A stretch of 64,000 bases of DNA. Origin: Kappaphycus alvarezii (taxonomy: Eukaryota > Rhodophyta > Florideophyceae > Gigartinales > Solieriaceae). Below, in pieces: positions 34,122 to 44,008 of the stretch (within the stretch, counting starts at the first letter, position 1; every line of letters begins with the position of its first letter). Location: contig NADL03000498.1 in NCBI GenBank assembly GCA_002205965.3, positions 744,001 to 808,000 of the forward strand, read 5' to 3'. A program made the position numbers and the translations under genes. The notes under the pieces are model-generated. The model was not told the origin of the DNA and searched no databases. It was given only the letters and a program-made list of their open reading frames with translations.

Positions 34122-35690
34122 CTAAATCTCGAATTCATCCCCAGCGATGGCAGCGATTTGGTCTCCGATAATGTCCCCTCCAATAGAATCAAACCTCCAG
34201 TGCACTCCGTTGAACACCCGAGAGTCCTGGTTCTGCAAAATGCATTCCTCCAGCGTTAACGTCTGCGTAATCACCCTTCTGGGCATATTCGATGAACCAT
34301 CGATTGTCACCCCATTAAACTCGTCGGACGTGAAGGTCAGTGTAATATCATTCGTATCTATGCCCAGAACAGTAGCGACCGTTTTAAATGCAGCCGTACC
34401 GAACGAGGAGTGTCCAGACGGGTATGCAGGGAAGTCTGGATTCACCCCGATGCACATAGGTACGGTATCGGGGTCGATGTTACTGAACGGCACTCCGAAT
34501 GGATTCCAAGTTGGATCTCCCAAGACAGCATCTTCACGGATTCCGAATACCGGCCTCCACAAGTCATACTCGAACTTCCACAGCCATGCAGCGATTCCTG
34601 CGTCAGCCATGGCGCCGTTCGCCGCAGTGAATAGACTGAGTTGGCTCTTAAAGTTAAGCGCCAGGACCTCGGGAATCGACAGAATAACTTGCAGGTACAG
34701 GCGAGGCGGAACTCCAATGTCTGGCATACCGTCATAGCCCCAGAAAGTTCCTATATCGTTAACCAGAATACCCGGCGCAAACTCGATGTCGTTGCACTGT
34801 CCAAACTCGGCTACCTCTGTGAGATTGCTCGCGTACTCTGGAGAATCTGATGGTGGGAATGGAGCTAGGAATGCCTCCTCCCTCACATCGGTAAGGATGA
34901 ACGGATCCACACTACCCCAGAACCGACCAAAGTTCTCCTGGGGAGTGGTAGAGTTTGTCACAAAGAAGTTGGGGTCGGGCTGATGTCTTAGGAACTCGAA
35001 CGTGAAAATGTCATCAAGCTGATCTAAATCGCTACCATCCCTCTCCCTCGACCGGAGCCAAGTGAACGCCACAAACCTTGCGAAGCTCACCACGGACCGA
35101 AGGACACCTCGAGTGGCCGTGAGCCTCACCGTGGTAATCAATGACCTAGACCTTGGGTACAGGCTAATGGCGGCAAAATACCCAGCGCTCAACGCAGCAA
35201 ACTGGCACTGTGTCGTCAAAAAGCTTCTGGGCGCACCCGTCCGAATCCTTGTCCTCCGCAAGGAACGGACAAATGTGGCGCCACGCCTCACCAAAGTACT
35301 TCTGAACCTCCTCTTCCGGATCCTTACATCGAAGCTACCGGTGCACAGCGTGTAGGCGTCGTGAGCGGCGAAGAAAATGATTGCCATGGCACGAGAGGTA
35401 ACTGTAGGTCCAGCCTGCTCAGGGGTAGGACCGTCCTCTCCAGGTTGGACAACATAGTCGAGCTGGATAATATTGGCGACAGCGTTGGCCAACCCGATCA
35501 CACCGGTCGGCGCCATGCAGGTGCCGAGGGGATTTCCTACTCCGCAGACGAGACCTCGGTTGCAATCGGTCTTTAAGACACATGTCGAGCCGACACGACC
35601 CATTCGATCGGTAGTCTTCAGAGTCTCTGAGTGAGTCAGGGGAAGGAGGAGGAGGAAGAGAAAGGGGAGAAAGTGGGTTGGGGTTGTCAT
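34122..35690 (-). CDS. Vanadium-dependent haloperoxidase, intact (vHPO-2)
   Basis: A single 522-codon frame, no intron. Family: PAP2-like vanadium haloperoxidases, which use vanadate and hydrogen peroxide to oxidise halide to hypohalous acid, outside the cytoplasm in algae. Residues 1-21 form a leader (FLPFLFLLLLPLTHS) for the secretory pathway. Residues 33-56 hold a Cys-rich motif (CVLKTDCNRGLVCGVGNPLG), and an arginine-rich loop follows near 115-150. Vanadate ligands are all present: K372 and R379 in K-x6-RP, S425-G426-H427 in PSGH, and R491 and H497 in SR-x5-H-x3-D (D501). Which halide it uses cannot be read from the sequence. The start at 35690 is supported by the leader and by a TATA-like box 132 bases upstream. 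Length is normal for single-domain members. It is the only fully intact haloperoxidase here. Confidence 0.93.
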   Translation of the reverse strand: MTTPTHFLPFLFLLLLPLTHSETLKTTDRMGRVGSTCVLKTDCNRGLVCGVGNPLGTCMAPTGVIGLANAVANIIQLDYVVQPGEDGPTPEQAGPTVTSRAMAIIFFAAHDAYTLCTGSFDVRIRKRRFRSTLVRRGATFVRSLRRTRIRTGAPRSFLTTQCQFAALSAGYFAAISLYPRSRSLITTVRLTATRGVLRSVVSFARFVAFTWLRSRERDGSDLDQLDDIFTFEFLRHQPDPNFFVTNSTTPQENFGRFWGSVDPFILTDVREEAFLAPFPPSDSPEYASNLTEVAEFGQCNDIEFAPGILVNDIGTFWGYDGMPDIGVPPRLYLQVILSIPEVLALNFKSQLSLFTAANGAMADAGIAAWLWKFEYDLWRPVFGIREDAVLGDPTWNPFGVPFSNIDPDTVPMCIGVNPDFPAYPSGHSSFGTAAFKTVATVLGIDTNDITLTFTSDEFNGVTIDGSSNMPRRVITQTLTLEECILQNQDSRVFNGVHWRFDSIGGDIIGDQIAAIAGDEFEI

Positions 35691-35812
35691 GATTGCAGAA
35701 TGCTACTGGCGCCTGAAGCGGTTGAGGAGATCCTAGGTGAGAATTTGACCAGCGATAGTTAATGTCGAGCTGCGCTACCACTGTGATAAATCAACACGCG
35801 GAGATTACGAGG

Positions 35813-35822
35813 GTTTATATAG
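35813..35822 (-). promoter_or_regulatory. TATA box of vHPO-2
   Basis: On the minus strand CTATATAAAC lies 132 bases before the ATG. The paralogue at 60 kb has CTATTTAAAC at the equivalent place (62136-62145), inside an otherwise conserved GCTTCTAT-TAAACCCTC context. Confidence 0.6.
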
Positions 35823-35837
35823 AAGCGAGGGCGGCCC

Positions 35838-36012
35838 GCAGCGCCTGGCAGGGGTATTGGGCAGTGACTCTTCGCGCCGGGACTGCAGCGGAATGGCGTG
35901 ATACGCAAGTGTAGAGCGAAAATGGGAGGAAAGGGTGAGAGCGAGTGAGAATTGTAGCTGCCGGCGCCCGTCGCGCGGGATGGAATACAGCGATGGTTAC
36001 GTGCCGTGTTTT
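35838..36012 (-). promoter_or_regulatory. Single upstream promoter unit of vHPO-2
   Basis: This unit begins (plus strand) with GCAGCGCCTGG, passes through GACTGCAGCGGAATGGCGTGA and GAGGAAAGGGTGAGAG-like blocks, and ends with GAATACAGCGATGGTTACGT at 35983-36002. The same unit occurs three times in tandem upstream of vHPO-3. The 20-mer at the end is identical to the outermost unit there (62687). The conservation suggests binding sites, but no particular factor can be named. Confidence 0.55.
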
Positions 36013-36844
36013 TTTGGGTTGGGTTGTTGCTTTGAGGGTTGTATCGTGGAGGAGGAATGGTGGAGTGGAGGTTGTACGCAAACCAGGGCACTGTATTACG
36101 TTGGAAATGGAAATGATGCAACGTTGGTAACGCGTTAGAGTGGTGTAGGGTCGTGGGGTGTGACGTAAGGCGTGGCATGGTGTGTTTTGGGGAGGTGATG
36201 CGCAGTGCAAAAGTCATAGGGAATAAGGGGTCGCGGTGCAATGGAGTATGGCACGTACGGCATCATGCTGGTTTCAGTACACAATAGGGTAGTGTTGTAG
36301 ATATGGAACGTCAAAGCAGCAAGGCGTGAGCAGGAGAGTGATTGAGACTAGATACTACAGATGTGCTTGCGCAGTGTACAAGGGCAGGACTTGGACATCT
36401 ATAACATTCTATTTATGATAGAATGTGCTCCCACTTAATCGTACGTCGGCATACAGTTGCTTCCCATCGTAATGGATCAAGTTGAATATGAATCCCTCCT
36501 TAGGGTATACACGATGTTGCCCGATTTCAAACGGGACGTCGCTGCCAGGGCCACGGAGACATACCGTAAGGTCCAAGCAATCTTAACCCAAAGGCACCCC
36601 TATCCGCTGTTTTATCCAATGCGGAATTCTTGATGTCCGGCCACGGGCCTTCTTTACCGATATTATTGGAAGTACATTCCACTACCTAGAGATGCCTGGG
36701 ACACATCCGGCAATCTTTCTTCCAATATCCCGACATCACGATTTTTTCATTGTACAAGGGCAAAATTCATCGTCCGTAACATCGATCTTTGGAGGTCCCT
36801 GAACAAGGCAGTGCGTCTGCATGGGTGCTAGCACAACACTTTTT

Positions 36845-36971
36845 TGGTCATTTCGGGAGCGTAGATCCTTCCCCATTACTGTGTCAGCATGCCCTTTAGA
36901 GTCGGTTGTGGTTGTCTTGAAAACTTTTGGAAAGATCATCTTCGACGAGTAAAACACCCAAACCTCTACCC
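36845..36971 (+). repeat. Family B fragment
   Basis: Blocks GGGAGCGTAGATCCTTCCCC, ATTACTGTGTCAGCATGCCC, GTTGTGGTTGTCTTGAAAAC and GAGTAAAACACCCAAACCTC are in the family order. It ends at the right edge of the segmental duplication. No clear target-site duplication. Confidence 0.65.
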
Positions 36972-37538
36972 TCTTTTCAGATTCTCATTTAATTTCGCTT
37001 ATGCTTTTGGGGGTAGCTTGTGGTGTTTTTTGTCTGAAAAGTGTGGCCCGTTGACTCCAAAGAGAAGTTGTGTAAATGGTACAGACTTCAAACTTGCGAA
37101 TCGACATGACAGCATGGATTCCCAAGAGGACCGCCTCTAGCGCTAGGGAGGCAAACCAACAGCCATGCTGCATTGAGCATTGCTGCCACAGTGCAATGCT
37201 AAAGCACACTCTGTCACTTGCATCTCCAATAATGTGGTAAGAATGGATGATTGGAGAGTACGATGAATTTCTGACTGAGCACGAATGGGACGATTTCAAA
37301 GGCACAGATAACGAACAGCAATTCTTTCTATGGAAATACTGTAGAAAGCTTTCCTCTGCCGGAAGGGGAAAAATAGGTTACAGTAGCCTATGTTCCAAAG
37401 CGCATCAAATACTTGGTACAAAGTGGTCGGCATGGGGGAGCCAGGAGACGGAATTAATCCGGTTCAAAGTCGCTAGAAGGCTGGCTCGAGGCCGGCCTGC
37501 CGGAATGGTCCAAGGAAAGAAAATTCAGATTGCGTGCA
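36972..37538. other. Unassigned open frame region
   Basis: Holds a 108-codon plus-strand frame (37247-37573) beginning MIGEYDEFLTEHEWDDFKGT. It is acidic at first, basic later, and runs into the family B insertion at 37549, which would supply its last codons. I recognise no domain. It may be a fragment of an element-encoded or host protein. Confidence 0.3.
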
Positions 37539-37548
37539 CCAACCGTAC

Positions 37549-37614
37549 GGTTGTCTGGAAAACCATGGGATAGGTCGGAAATATCTTCCAACAGTAAAAC
37601 ACCCAAACGTTTCC
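37549..37614 (+). mobile_element. 66-bp family B insertion with exact 10-bp duplication
   Basis: It runs from GGTTGTCTGGAAAACCATGG to AAAACACCCAAACGTTTCC. The flanking 10-mer CCAACCGTAC is repeated exactly at 37539-37548 and 37615-37624, although the cytosine run makes the exact edge uncertain by a base or two. The copy is truncated within the body and complete at its cytosine-rich end. Confidence 0.75.
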
Positions 37615-37937
37615 CCAACCGTACATGTTCGGAATAAAAGAGCCTTAGTCTTACTCTCGTGCCACACTGTCTAGTCCTAGAAACTTTGAAACGACCTTCA
37701 ATTAAGTTTGGGTGAAAAAGAACGGGGATGGGCGCTCCGGAGCAAAAGTAGCTTCAAAAGCTGTGCTGGCATGTAAAGGGCCCTGTTGCATCATTGTGCC
37801 CCAAATGCCAGACTGCGTTGTCATGGTACATGCGGTTCTGCATCGGAAGTTGCGAAATTTCTTTGTTTATCAAACGGTCCATACACGCCAATGATAACTT
37901 TCATCCTCTACTCTTTGACAAATCGATACGATACCAG

Positions 37938-38101
37938 CCGAAAGATATCTTTCAAATAGTAAAGCACCCAAATCTCACCAATTACCCGCAACAACTCAGC
38001 GTTACTTTTTTCAATCTCCATTACACAGACTTGTCCCCTTAGCCTTCGGAAAATAGCCGTCCTGCATCCGTAATCAATAAAGCACCCCAAAATCCCCCCA
38101 T
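37938..38101 (+). repeat. Two terminal-motif ends in tandem
   Basis: At 37938-37979 GAAAGATATCTTTCAAATAG is followed by TAAAGCACCCAAATCTCACC. At 38039-38101 a family A end has CCTTCGGAAAATAGCCGTCC, then AATCAATAAAGCACCCCAAAATCC. Confidence 0.65.
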
Positions 38102-38601
38102 TTTTCAATCAAATCAACAAGGAAAATGCTATCAGGCGTAAAGATAATCCATGCGCACTCGTTTTTACAGTTTAACCTTAAATTTTATGCAGAAGTTAGA
38201 GGATTTAGATTTTTTTAAAATAGGTGCCCTGCGTGTCCTTCCACCATCTTCCACCACTCCTTTATTAGTTTACTTACTTTCTGCAACCTTTGGGTTGCCA
38301 CCAGAACGTGTACATTAAAATGACACGGCGGCTGCTAGAACTTTTCAATTCAGACTGCCCATTTTTCCCCTTTCCTATTAAGATAATCAGGAACGCAGCC
38401 GATCCTATTACGGATCCATTAAAACACCGCAGGGTTTCCCGTATTCAACAAGGCAAATTTTTGTAGCAGTTGTTGCATGTGATACTATCCTGCACTGCCT
38501 TCAGATCTCAGCCCTATGATGTCTCACAACCGTTTAATGACTGCATGCCTTCCTTCTTTGAAAATCCCGTAACGTAGTGACCGTTCGGATTTCCTGTGTT
38601 A
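38102..38601. other. No gene recognised
   Basis: About 500 bases with no supported frame. It contains the short inverted or redundant tracts TTCCACCATCTTCCACCACT and little else. Confidence 0.4.
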
Positions 38602-38614
38602 TTCATGGTCTTAA

Positions 38615-39642
38615 GGGGGAAAGGTTTGGGTGTTTTACTCTTGGAAGATATATCCGGTCTATCCCATGGTTTTCAAGACAACCACAATCAACTCAAAAAG
38701 GGTATATCGACACAGAAATGGGGAAGGAACTACGCTCCCTAAAATGCTACCTTCAGGCCAGCCATCAAGCAGGCCGCATTGGACATGACGGCTGCTGCGG
38801 CGTGCCTTTGCATCAAACCCCCCCGAACCTTTCCGTACGTCTCCAGTGCCCTCGCGGCCACGTTCCTTGCCACGTCATTTAGCACTGCACATGCATCCGG
38901 GTGCCACCTGTCGTCCTTCCGGTCATTAGTCAGATCTACCTCTACCATTTAACTGTTACTTTCTAATCATTTCGTGTCGGGAGGAGAGTGAAGAGAGTTT
39001 ATTTATGATAATTTAGTGCCTCCAATTGAGACTAGTTGAGTCATATGTTGAATCATATGGTGGATGTATACATTATATATATGGGGAGAAGTTAGACACA
39101 TTGAGTAAAAGAAGCATCGAATAACAGAACAAAAAACCACCAAACTGCATCAAGCAACCTTGTACTTTGTAAAGTGAACAGCCCTCCATAGAGCCGCAGA
39201 TCTTTGCGGCGTACTGCCGGCCGAAAGGGCTCGCACAACCCGCGAGGCGGGTCGCACGCGAGGTCTGTCTTCCGGACCCCACACCAGCTCTCTGTAGGGC
39301 CGACTGTGGTCGCAAGTTACACTTGCCACGAGAGAGAACTTTGACACCACCCTCCAAGAGTGGAGATTGGCACAGGCACGAGCCTACCTCTGGTGGAGGT
39401 CGCGATAAAGGATTGATATCTTCTCTGCTTTGCATTTCGCGCCGCATTCAGAGAGGACATCGGGTTGAAGGCCCTCACTCTCCTGTTGGAGGGAGCGAGG
39501 GGATTCACGAAGGTAATATCAAAAAAGTCGGTCCCTCCGCTGCTTCCCATTGCCTGGATATCTGGTCTCGTGCGGTGGAGACAGTGGCGTGGCTCTACGA
39601 CAGGATGACGAGCAGCTCTTTCCAGGTCTTTCGCATGAAGGT
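38615..39642 (-). mobile_element. 1.03 kb family B element with 3' coding remnants and 13-bp flanking repeat
   Basis: The 13-mer TTCATGGTCTTAA occurs exactly at 38602-38614 and 39643-39655, enclosing 1028 bp. Read on the minus strand, the element has an endonuclease-like frame (39550-39320) with DITFVNPLAPSNRR, then KQRRYQSF and RGRLVPVPISTLGGW. A shifted continuation reads RVVRALSAG. A second C-terminal block (38948-38742) reads RWHPDACAVLNDVARNVAAR, then MQRHAAAAVMSNAACLMA. A ~120-base tail then ends with TAAAACACCCAAACCTTTCC. This is the longest copy of family B. It links the short fragments to a retrotransposon with a C-terminal endonuclease. Two C-terminal blocks in one unit suggest a nested or chimeric element. 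Confidence 0.6.
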
Positions 39643-39655
39643 TTCATGGTCTTAA

Positions 39656-40075
39656 TGCCTTACGCATTACAACACCAGTTTCTGACGTATTACAATAGTT
39701 AATAGAAGCTATAATACCTACCTTGGATTGCGGTCGTTTTGAAAACGATTTCGAAACAGCAGTGGTGAGATGCATTCCGTATTCATGACGAATGTGTCGA
39801 ATACTTTCAAGGTAGTACATGGAAAAACGCTGCGTCCCTAGAAGTCGAACCTTTTTGGCAGTAGGATCTGGGAACTACTGCCCGGGGGCATGATGGATCT
39901 AGGAGTGAAATTTCGAAAGGAGAAGAGATGGGGAAATGTTTGGGTAGTTCAATATGTGGAATCTAGGGTCAAGTTAAGTTGATATGACATTTTTCCTGGC
40001 ATCACCTATCCCTGCGAGGTCGTCCCTCCTGACTCTCCCTCATTTTCAGGCTCTCTAATACACAGAACGCCCCCA
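39656..40075. other. No gene; one terminal-motif end inside
   Basis: GGGGAAATGTTTGGGTAGTT followed by CAATATGTGGAATC at 39942-39976 resembles a diverged terminal-motif end. Otherwise no feature. Confidence 0.4.
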
Positions 40076-40137
40076 CAGCCTTCGGAAAATAGCCGTCCTA
40101 CATCCCTAATCAGTAAACCACCCTAATTTCCCCCGCC
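40076..40137 (+). repeat. Family A end, copy 2
   Basis: CCTTCGGAAAATAGCCGTCC, then ACATCCCTAATCAGTAAACC and ACCCTAATTTCCCCC. Nearly identical to 38040-38101. Confidence 0.7.
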
Positions 40138-43100
40138 CTTTTCTTGAAATGAAATATTACAAATCGGCTACCCATTTCCTGAAATGACGCCGGTTGTTCC
40201 CTACGGGATTAGGAGTAGTGGATATAAACTCACAGACTAGGAGATCAGCAGCGCGCACAGATCACCCTAAAAGGCCGGCTGGAAACATGGGGTATTTAAA
40301 TGATGGAGAGAGGGGGTCGGCTGTGCTGTCAAGAGTATTATCAGGCATCAAAAATACGGACATTTCCATCTTTACCTGTCTGGAACTGGTTGTTCCCCGT
40401 ATAAACATTGACGACATAATACTCTCCAATTTTGATATCAAGTTTTGTGATGCGAAAGTCTCCAGGGAGTGCATGCAGGGAAAGCAGTGAGTATGTTTAC
40501 TGGGAGAGTTCAGAAGGGTGAGACACGTGGGATTTTTGGAGGTAGGGGTTATGAAACGAACAAAAAAGTAGCCCTTTTCACTTTGTAATGAAAATTCGAC
40601 AATTTGTACCGATGAAGGAAGGGTACGTAGCTTGAAAAATATTAAAACTCAGTTATGCCGTAGGCAGGTAGCGTGCCCATTGTGCAACCAGGGCTACCAC
40701 CGCGTGTTGTGCTCCAGTACCAATGGTTTTGAATTTTAGGTAGCACAAAAACCCGTCAGTGATTGGCAATAATGGTTGTGAATGCATTATATTTGTCCCT
40801 TCTGAGATTAAATTTCAACAGTTGGACTTAGCCGGGCACTTTTAAATGATCAAGATACCAGAAAAAGTCAGGCTAGAGATTTCCTGTAGGCTAAAACAAC
40901 CACAGAGGGTGTAGTGCAATGCGCGGTGCGTAGTTGTTCCCGTATAGGTACATAATACCGTTAAACAATGGAAAAACAAGCATACACACACTAAGACTCA
41001 CAAGGTGTTCGCTGTCCCTCTTTCTCTTTAAGAAAACTACCATGCAGTAGCACAACCCTCCTACAGCCAGGAGAAGTTGGGATGGTAGAGCATGGGGTGC
41101 TTCCTTAGACGACTGGACGGTGTACTTGCCTTATGGTTTGTAAGACCCTGCTGGGATCCGCGAAATGCTGGAACTTTGAGAAAACTAGAGTTTAAAGAGG
41201 CGTGGATACCATAACTTCAATATTGGACACGAAGAGAAATGTGGTATTGGGCCGAAAGTGCTGATTATCTCTTTTGGAGATAAGTTCCCTTTGGAGATAA
41301 GTGTGTCGTCACCAAAGACAACCTTGAAGTTCTTATTTTTATATAGATGCCGGAGTCCAGGGGCGCCAAGCGTGGTTATATTTACCAATAGAAGGGTTAG
41401 TATGATATGGGATAGAGAGAGGAACAAAGAAGGAGAACTCGGAAGTATAAACGTTGCTGTAGTCAAATTGCCGTTGGAAAGTTTTTTCCAAAGGCACAAG
41501 TTTGGATTCAACTTCAGAGCCAACACCGGGGTTGCTGTTTGTTCTGGGGTCCTAGTGGCGAGGTAAATAAAAATACTAGTTATCTAGGTAAGGTTTATCT
41601 ACAACGGCGGGGCAAGTAAAGTCAACGTCAGCCAATTAGAAGAGATCCAAGTTAGAGATGAACAATATAGAAACTTGGCCCAATAGCTGCCTTTATCCTT
41701 CGAAAATATCAGGTGAAAGTTGGGCGCTGAATGGTCCAGATTGCCCGATCTCAGACCCTCTCGGGTGAGCATACAGTGTTAAGGAGATTGGTGGGCGATA
41801 ATCGAAAATTGACCTTACTTTACAGTACAGTATAGTGTCTGCTGGTAGCAGTGCGCTAGTATGAAAACAAATGGGATCACAAAAATATCACAAAAATCAG
41901 CTCTGCCGGCAGTAGTAGTGTACGAGTGCCAATTGCACTACAAAGAGATTTTCAAAAAATATTCAACAAGAAAACACTCTTCGTCTGGAGTACAGATAGT
42001 TTGAAAGCAACGAAGTCGCCATAACTACTGTTGTTTCTGTATAGATGAAGATGAAAAATACAGAAGAAGGAATCAGAAACGCTTTTAGGAGTTGTTTTAT
42101 CCTACCTTTTTGGAAGATAGAGGCAAATGATGAAATAAATCTCCAAGTAAGCTGGGATACCCCAGGACGGATCCGCCAATGGGCTGCCGTGGCACTCAGT
42201 GAGCAGAATATCTGTCCTCTGTGAATATTTATCCTAACATAACGTCGGAAGTGTCACAAATACAGATATCTGGTTCAAGGGGATACTCAAAAGTGGAAAC
42301 AAAAGGGCATAATAATTTGATCCAATTTGACTTCTCAAAAGATAACACTGTGAGAATTATAGACTTAGTATAAAAACCAGGCGATTTGTTCGGAATTTCC
42401 GTTCCAAATTGCTAGTTCAAAAACACTTCGCTCAACACACTGAAAGTAGATTTAACTGGAATTTATTCTCATTGAGAATGTCAGAATCTTATTAGTTGAC
42501 AGTTTTATGCTAAATGAATTCTTCTGACATCATCCATGACGTTTAGATGCGATTTTTTTCTGAGCTGAACCGTATCCACTCTCCACTACCAAAACTTGTA
42601 GTCATGATCGTTGATGCTCCGAAATTTGATGTTGAAGAAGCATATTTTCTTGAAAATAGAGGGGCGCTAGTAAATATTTGCCGACTTAGCTGATTCTTAA
42701 TTTTTCCATATCTCTTTTGTTTCCTCAGTTACATTTGAAATTTCTTGATAGCTTGATAGAATAAAGGAAACAAAAAAGTGGTAGTAGGTGAAATAAGGTA
42801 CCAAAGCTGATTTGGAAACCAAATTTTGGCATAAAATAGAAAGAAGCTAGACTACAATCCTAAATAACGCTAAATGGGATAGCTTTTTCTGGGATGAGTA
42901 ATGACTTCTAGGTCAAATTCATCACACAAAAGTTTTGAAACTTAAGAAAGCCAAAATAAATACATCTTTTGTCATGTTTAAAAAACATCGAAGTATTTCC
43001 TCGTATATATATCCGAAGAATATAAAATTCTCTTCTTCTTGCTTTCATTCTAACTTAAGGCTTTTCAGTATCTAATGATTAGCTTTTTAAAGAACTATAA

Positions 43101-44008
43101 AGTATTCTCACAGCGTTGCAGACTTATTTGTCGGGCTGTTCTAGGATGAAAAAGGCATCCAGCTTTTGTTTTAAAGCACCTATTTTCAAGGAAACAACCA
43201 ATGACTTGAAATTAAAACCAATTCCGTTAATAAATGCCACGAATTTCCTCCATATACCTACACAGAATCTTTATGAAGAAGATCTGAATTGGTGGAAATT
43301 TTCGTCTACTAATCATGCGGCACTAGTCTTGCAATTGCGAAGGTGTTTTTATTCATGATCTTCATCTTCCGTGTTCGAGGTCTATAGAGTAGATAATATC
43401 GACTATTTGAAATTTACTAAATTTTTTCCATGATTATATTTGCAATAAATGTACTGAAATAAATTCGATTGCTTCGATAAAATAGAGACTGCAAGTGTGT
43501 TTGTATCTTTCGTTCCCAAAGAGAAGTATCATGTTCAAGAGATATTTTCCAAAAGAGTCCTTAACTTGGGGTTTAGTGGATGAATTAAGGGAATATCAAG
43601 GGTGTTGGACACTACAAAGGGGATCTGTACAGTGATACTCCTTCATCATCACACACTTTGCGTTAAACATTGCCAGTATCGGCTACTAATCAACTACGTT
43701 ATTATTTTTGTTTTTGACATAAAGTTGTGATTCTGACCGCGTTTTGAAGTCATTCTCACTTGAAGTGCCTTATCATGTGTTTCAATGGCCTCCTATTCTT
43801 TGAGAGGTAAATCCAAAAAATATATATATATATATTTTTCCTACTTTTCCGAGTAAATAGATATGTTACCGCTTTTGTTTTGTATTCTGTTTTTACGTGG
43901 GTCTTATACTTTTTATAAACATTTCCGGTTATCGCACCTTGATAAATGGATAATTTTTATTAGAAGAGGAGTTATATTCGGTCTCTTTTTCTGTTACCCA
44001 CCACTAAG
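40138..44008. other. 3.9 kb without a supported gene
   Basis: Frames at 40194-40490 (plus), 41185-41526 (minus) and 43116-43358 (plus) have no recognisable domain. The last ends in EEDLNWWKFSSTNHAALVLQ, faintly like the C-terminal dimerisation segment of hAT transposases, too weak to call. A (TA)n run lies at 43819-43840. Confidence 0.4.

Larger units (their letters stand above)
33965..36840. repeat. Segmental duplication, member 1 (partner 60290-63350)
   Basis: Homology to 60290-63350 starts in the 3' flank (CATCATTTGTGATGTG, CAGAGTGCAG). It covers the whole haloperoxidase gene and its promoter and continues to about 36830, where AAAATTCATCGTCCGTAAC matches AAAATTATTCGTCCGTATC. About 240 bases at 36510-36750 have no counterpart in the partner. 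The partner has a tandem expansion that this member lacks. Confidence 0.8.

Noticed and set aside
34147..34737. 196-codon plus-strand frame opposite vHPO-2
   Set aside because: It is the antisense shadow of a well-supported gene. The equivalent antisense frame exists opposite vHPO-3.
35759..36241. 131- and 160-codon frames upstream of vHPO-2
   Set aside because: They lie in the promoter region conserved with vHPO-3, where the corresponding frames are not kept.
43116..43358. Possible hAT transposase C-terminus (EEDLNWWKFSSTNHAALVLQ)
   Set aside because: The resemblance rests on a tryptophan-lysine pair and general spacing only. No other hAT feature is nearby.
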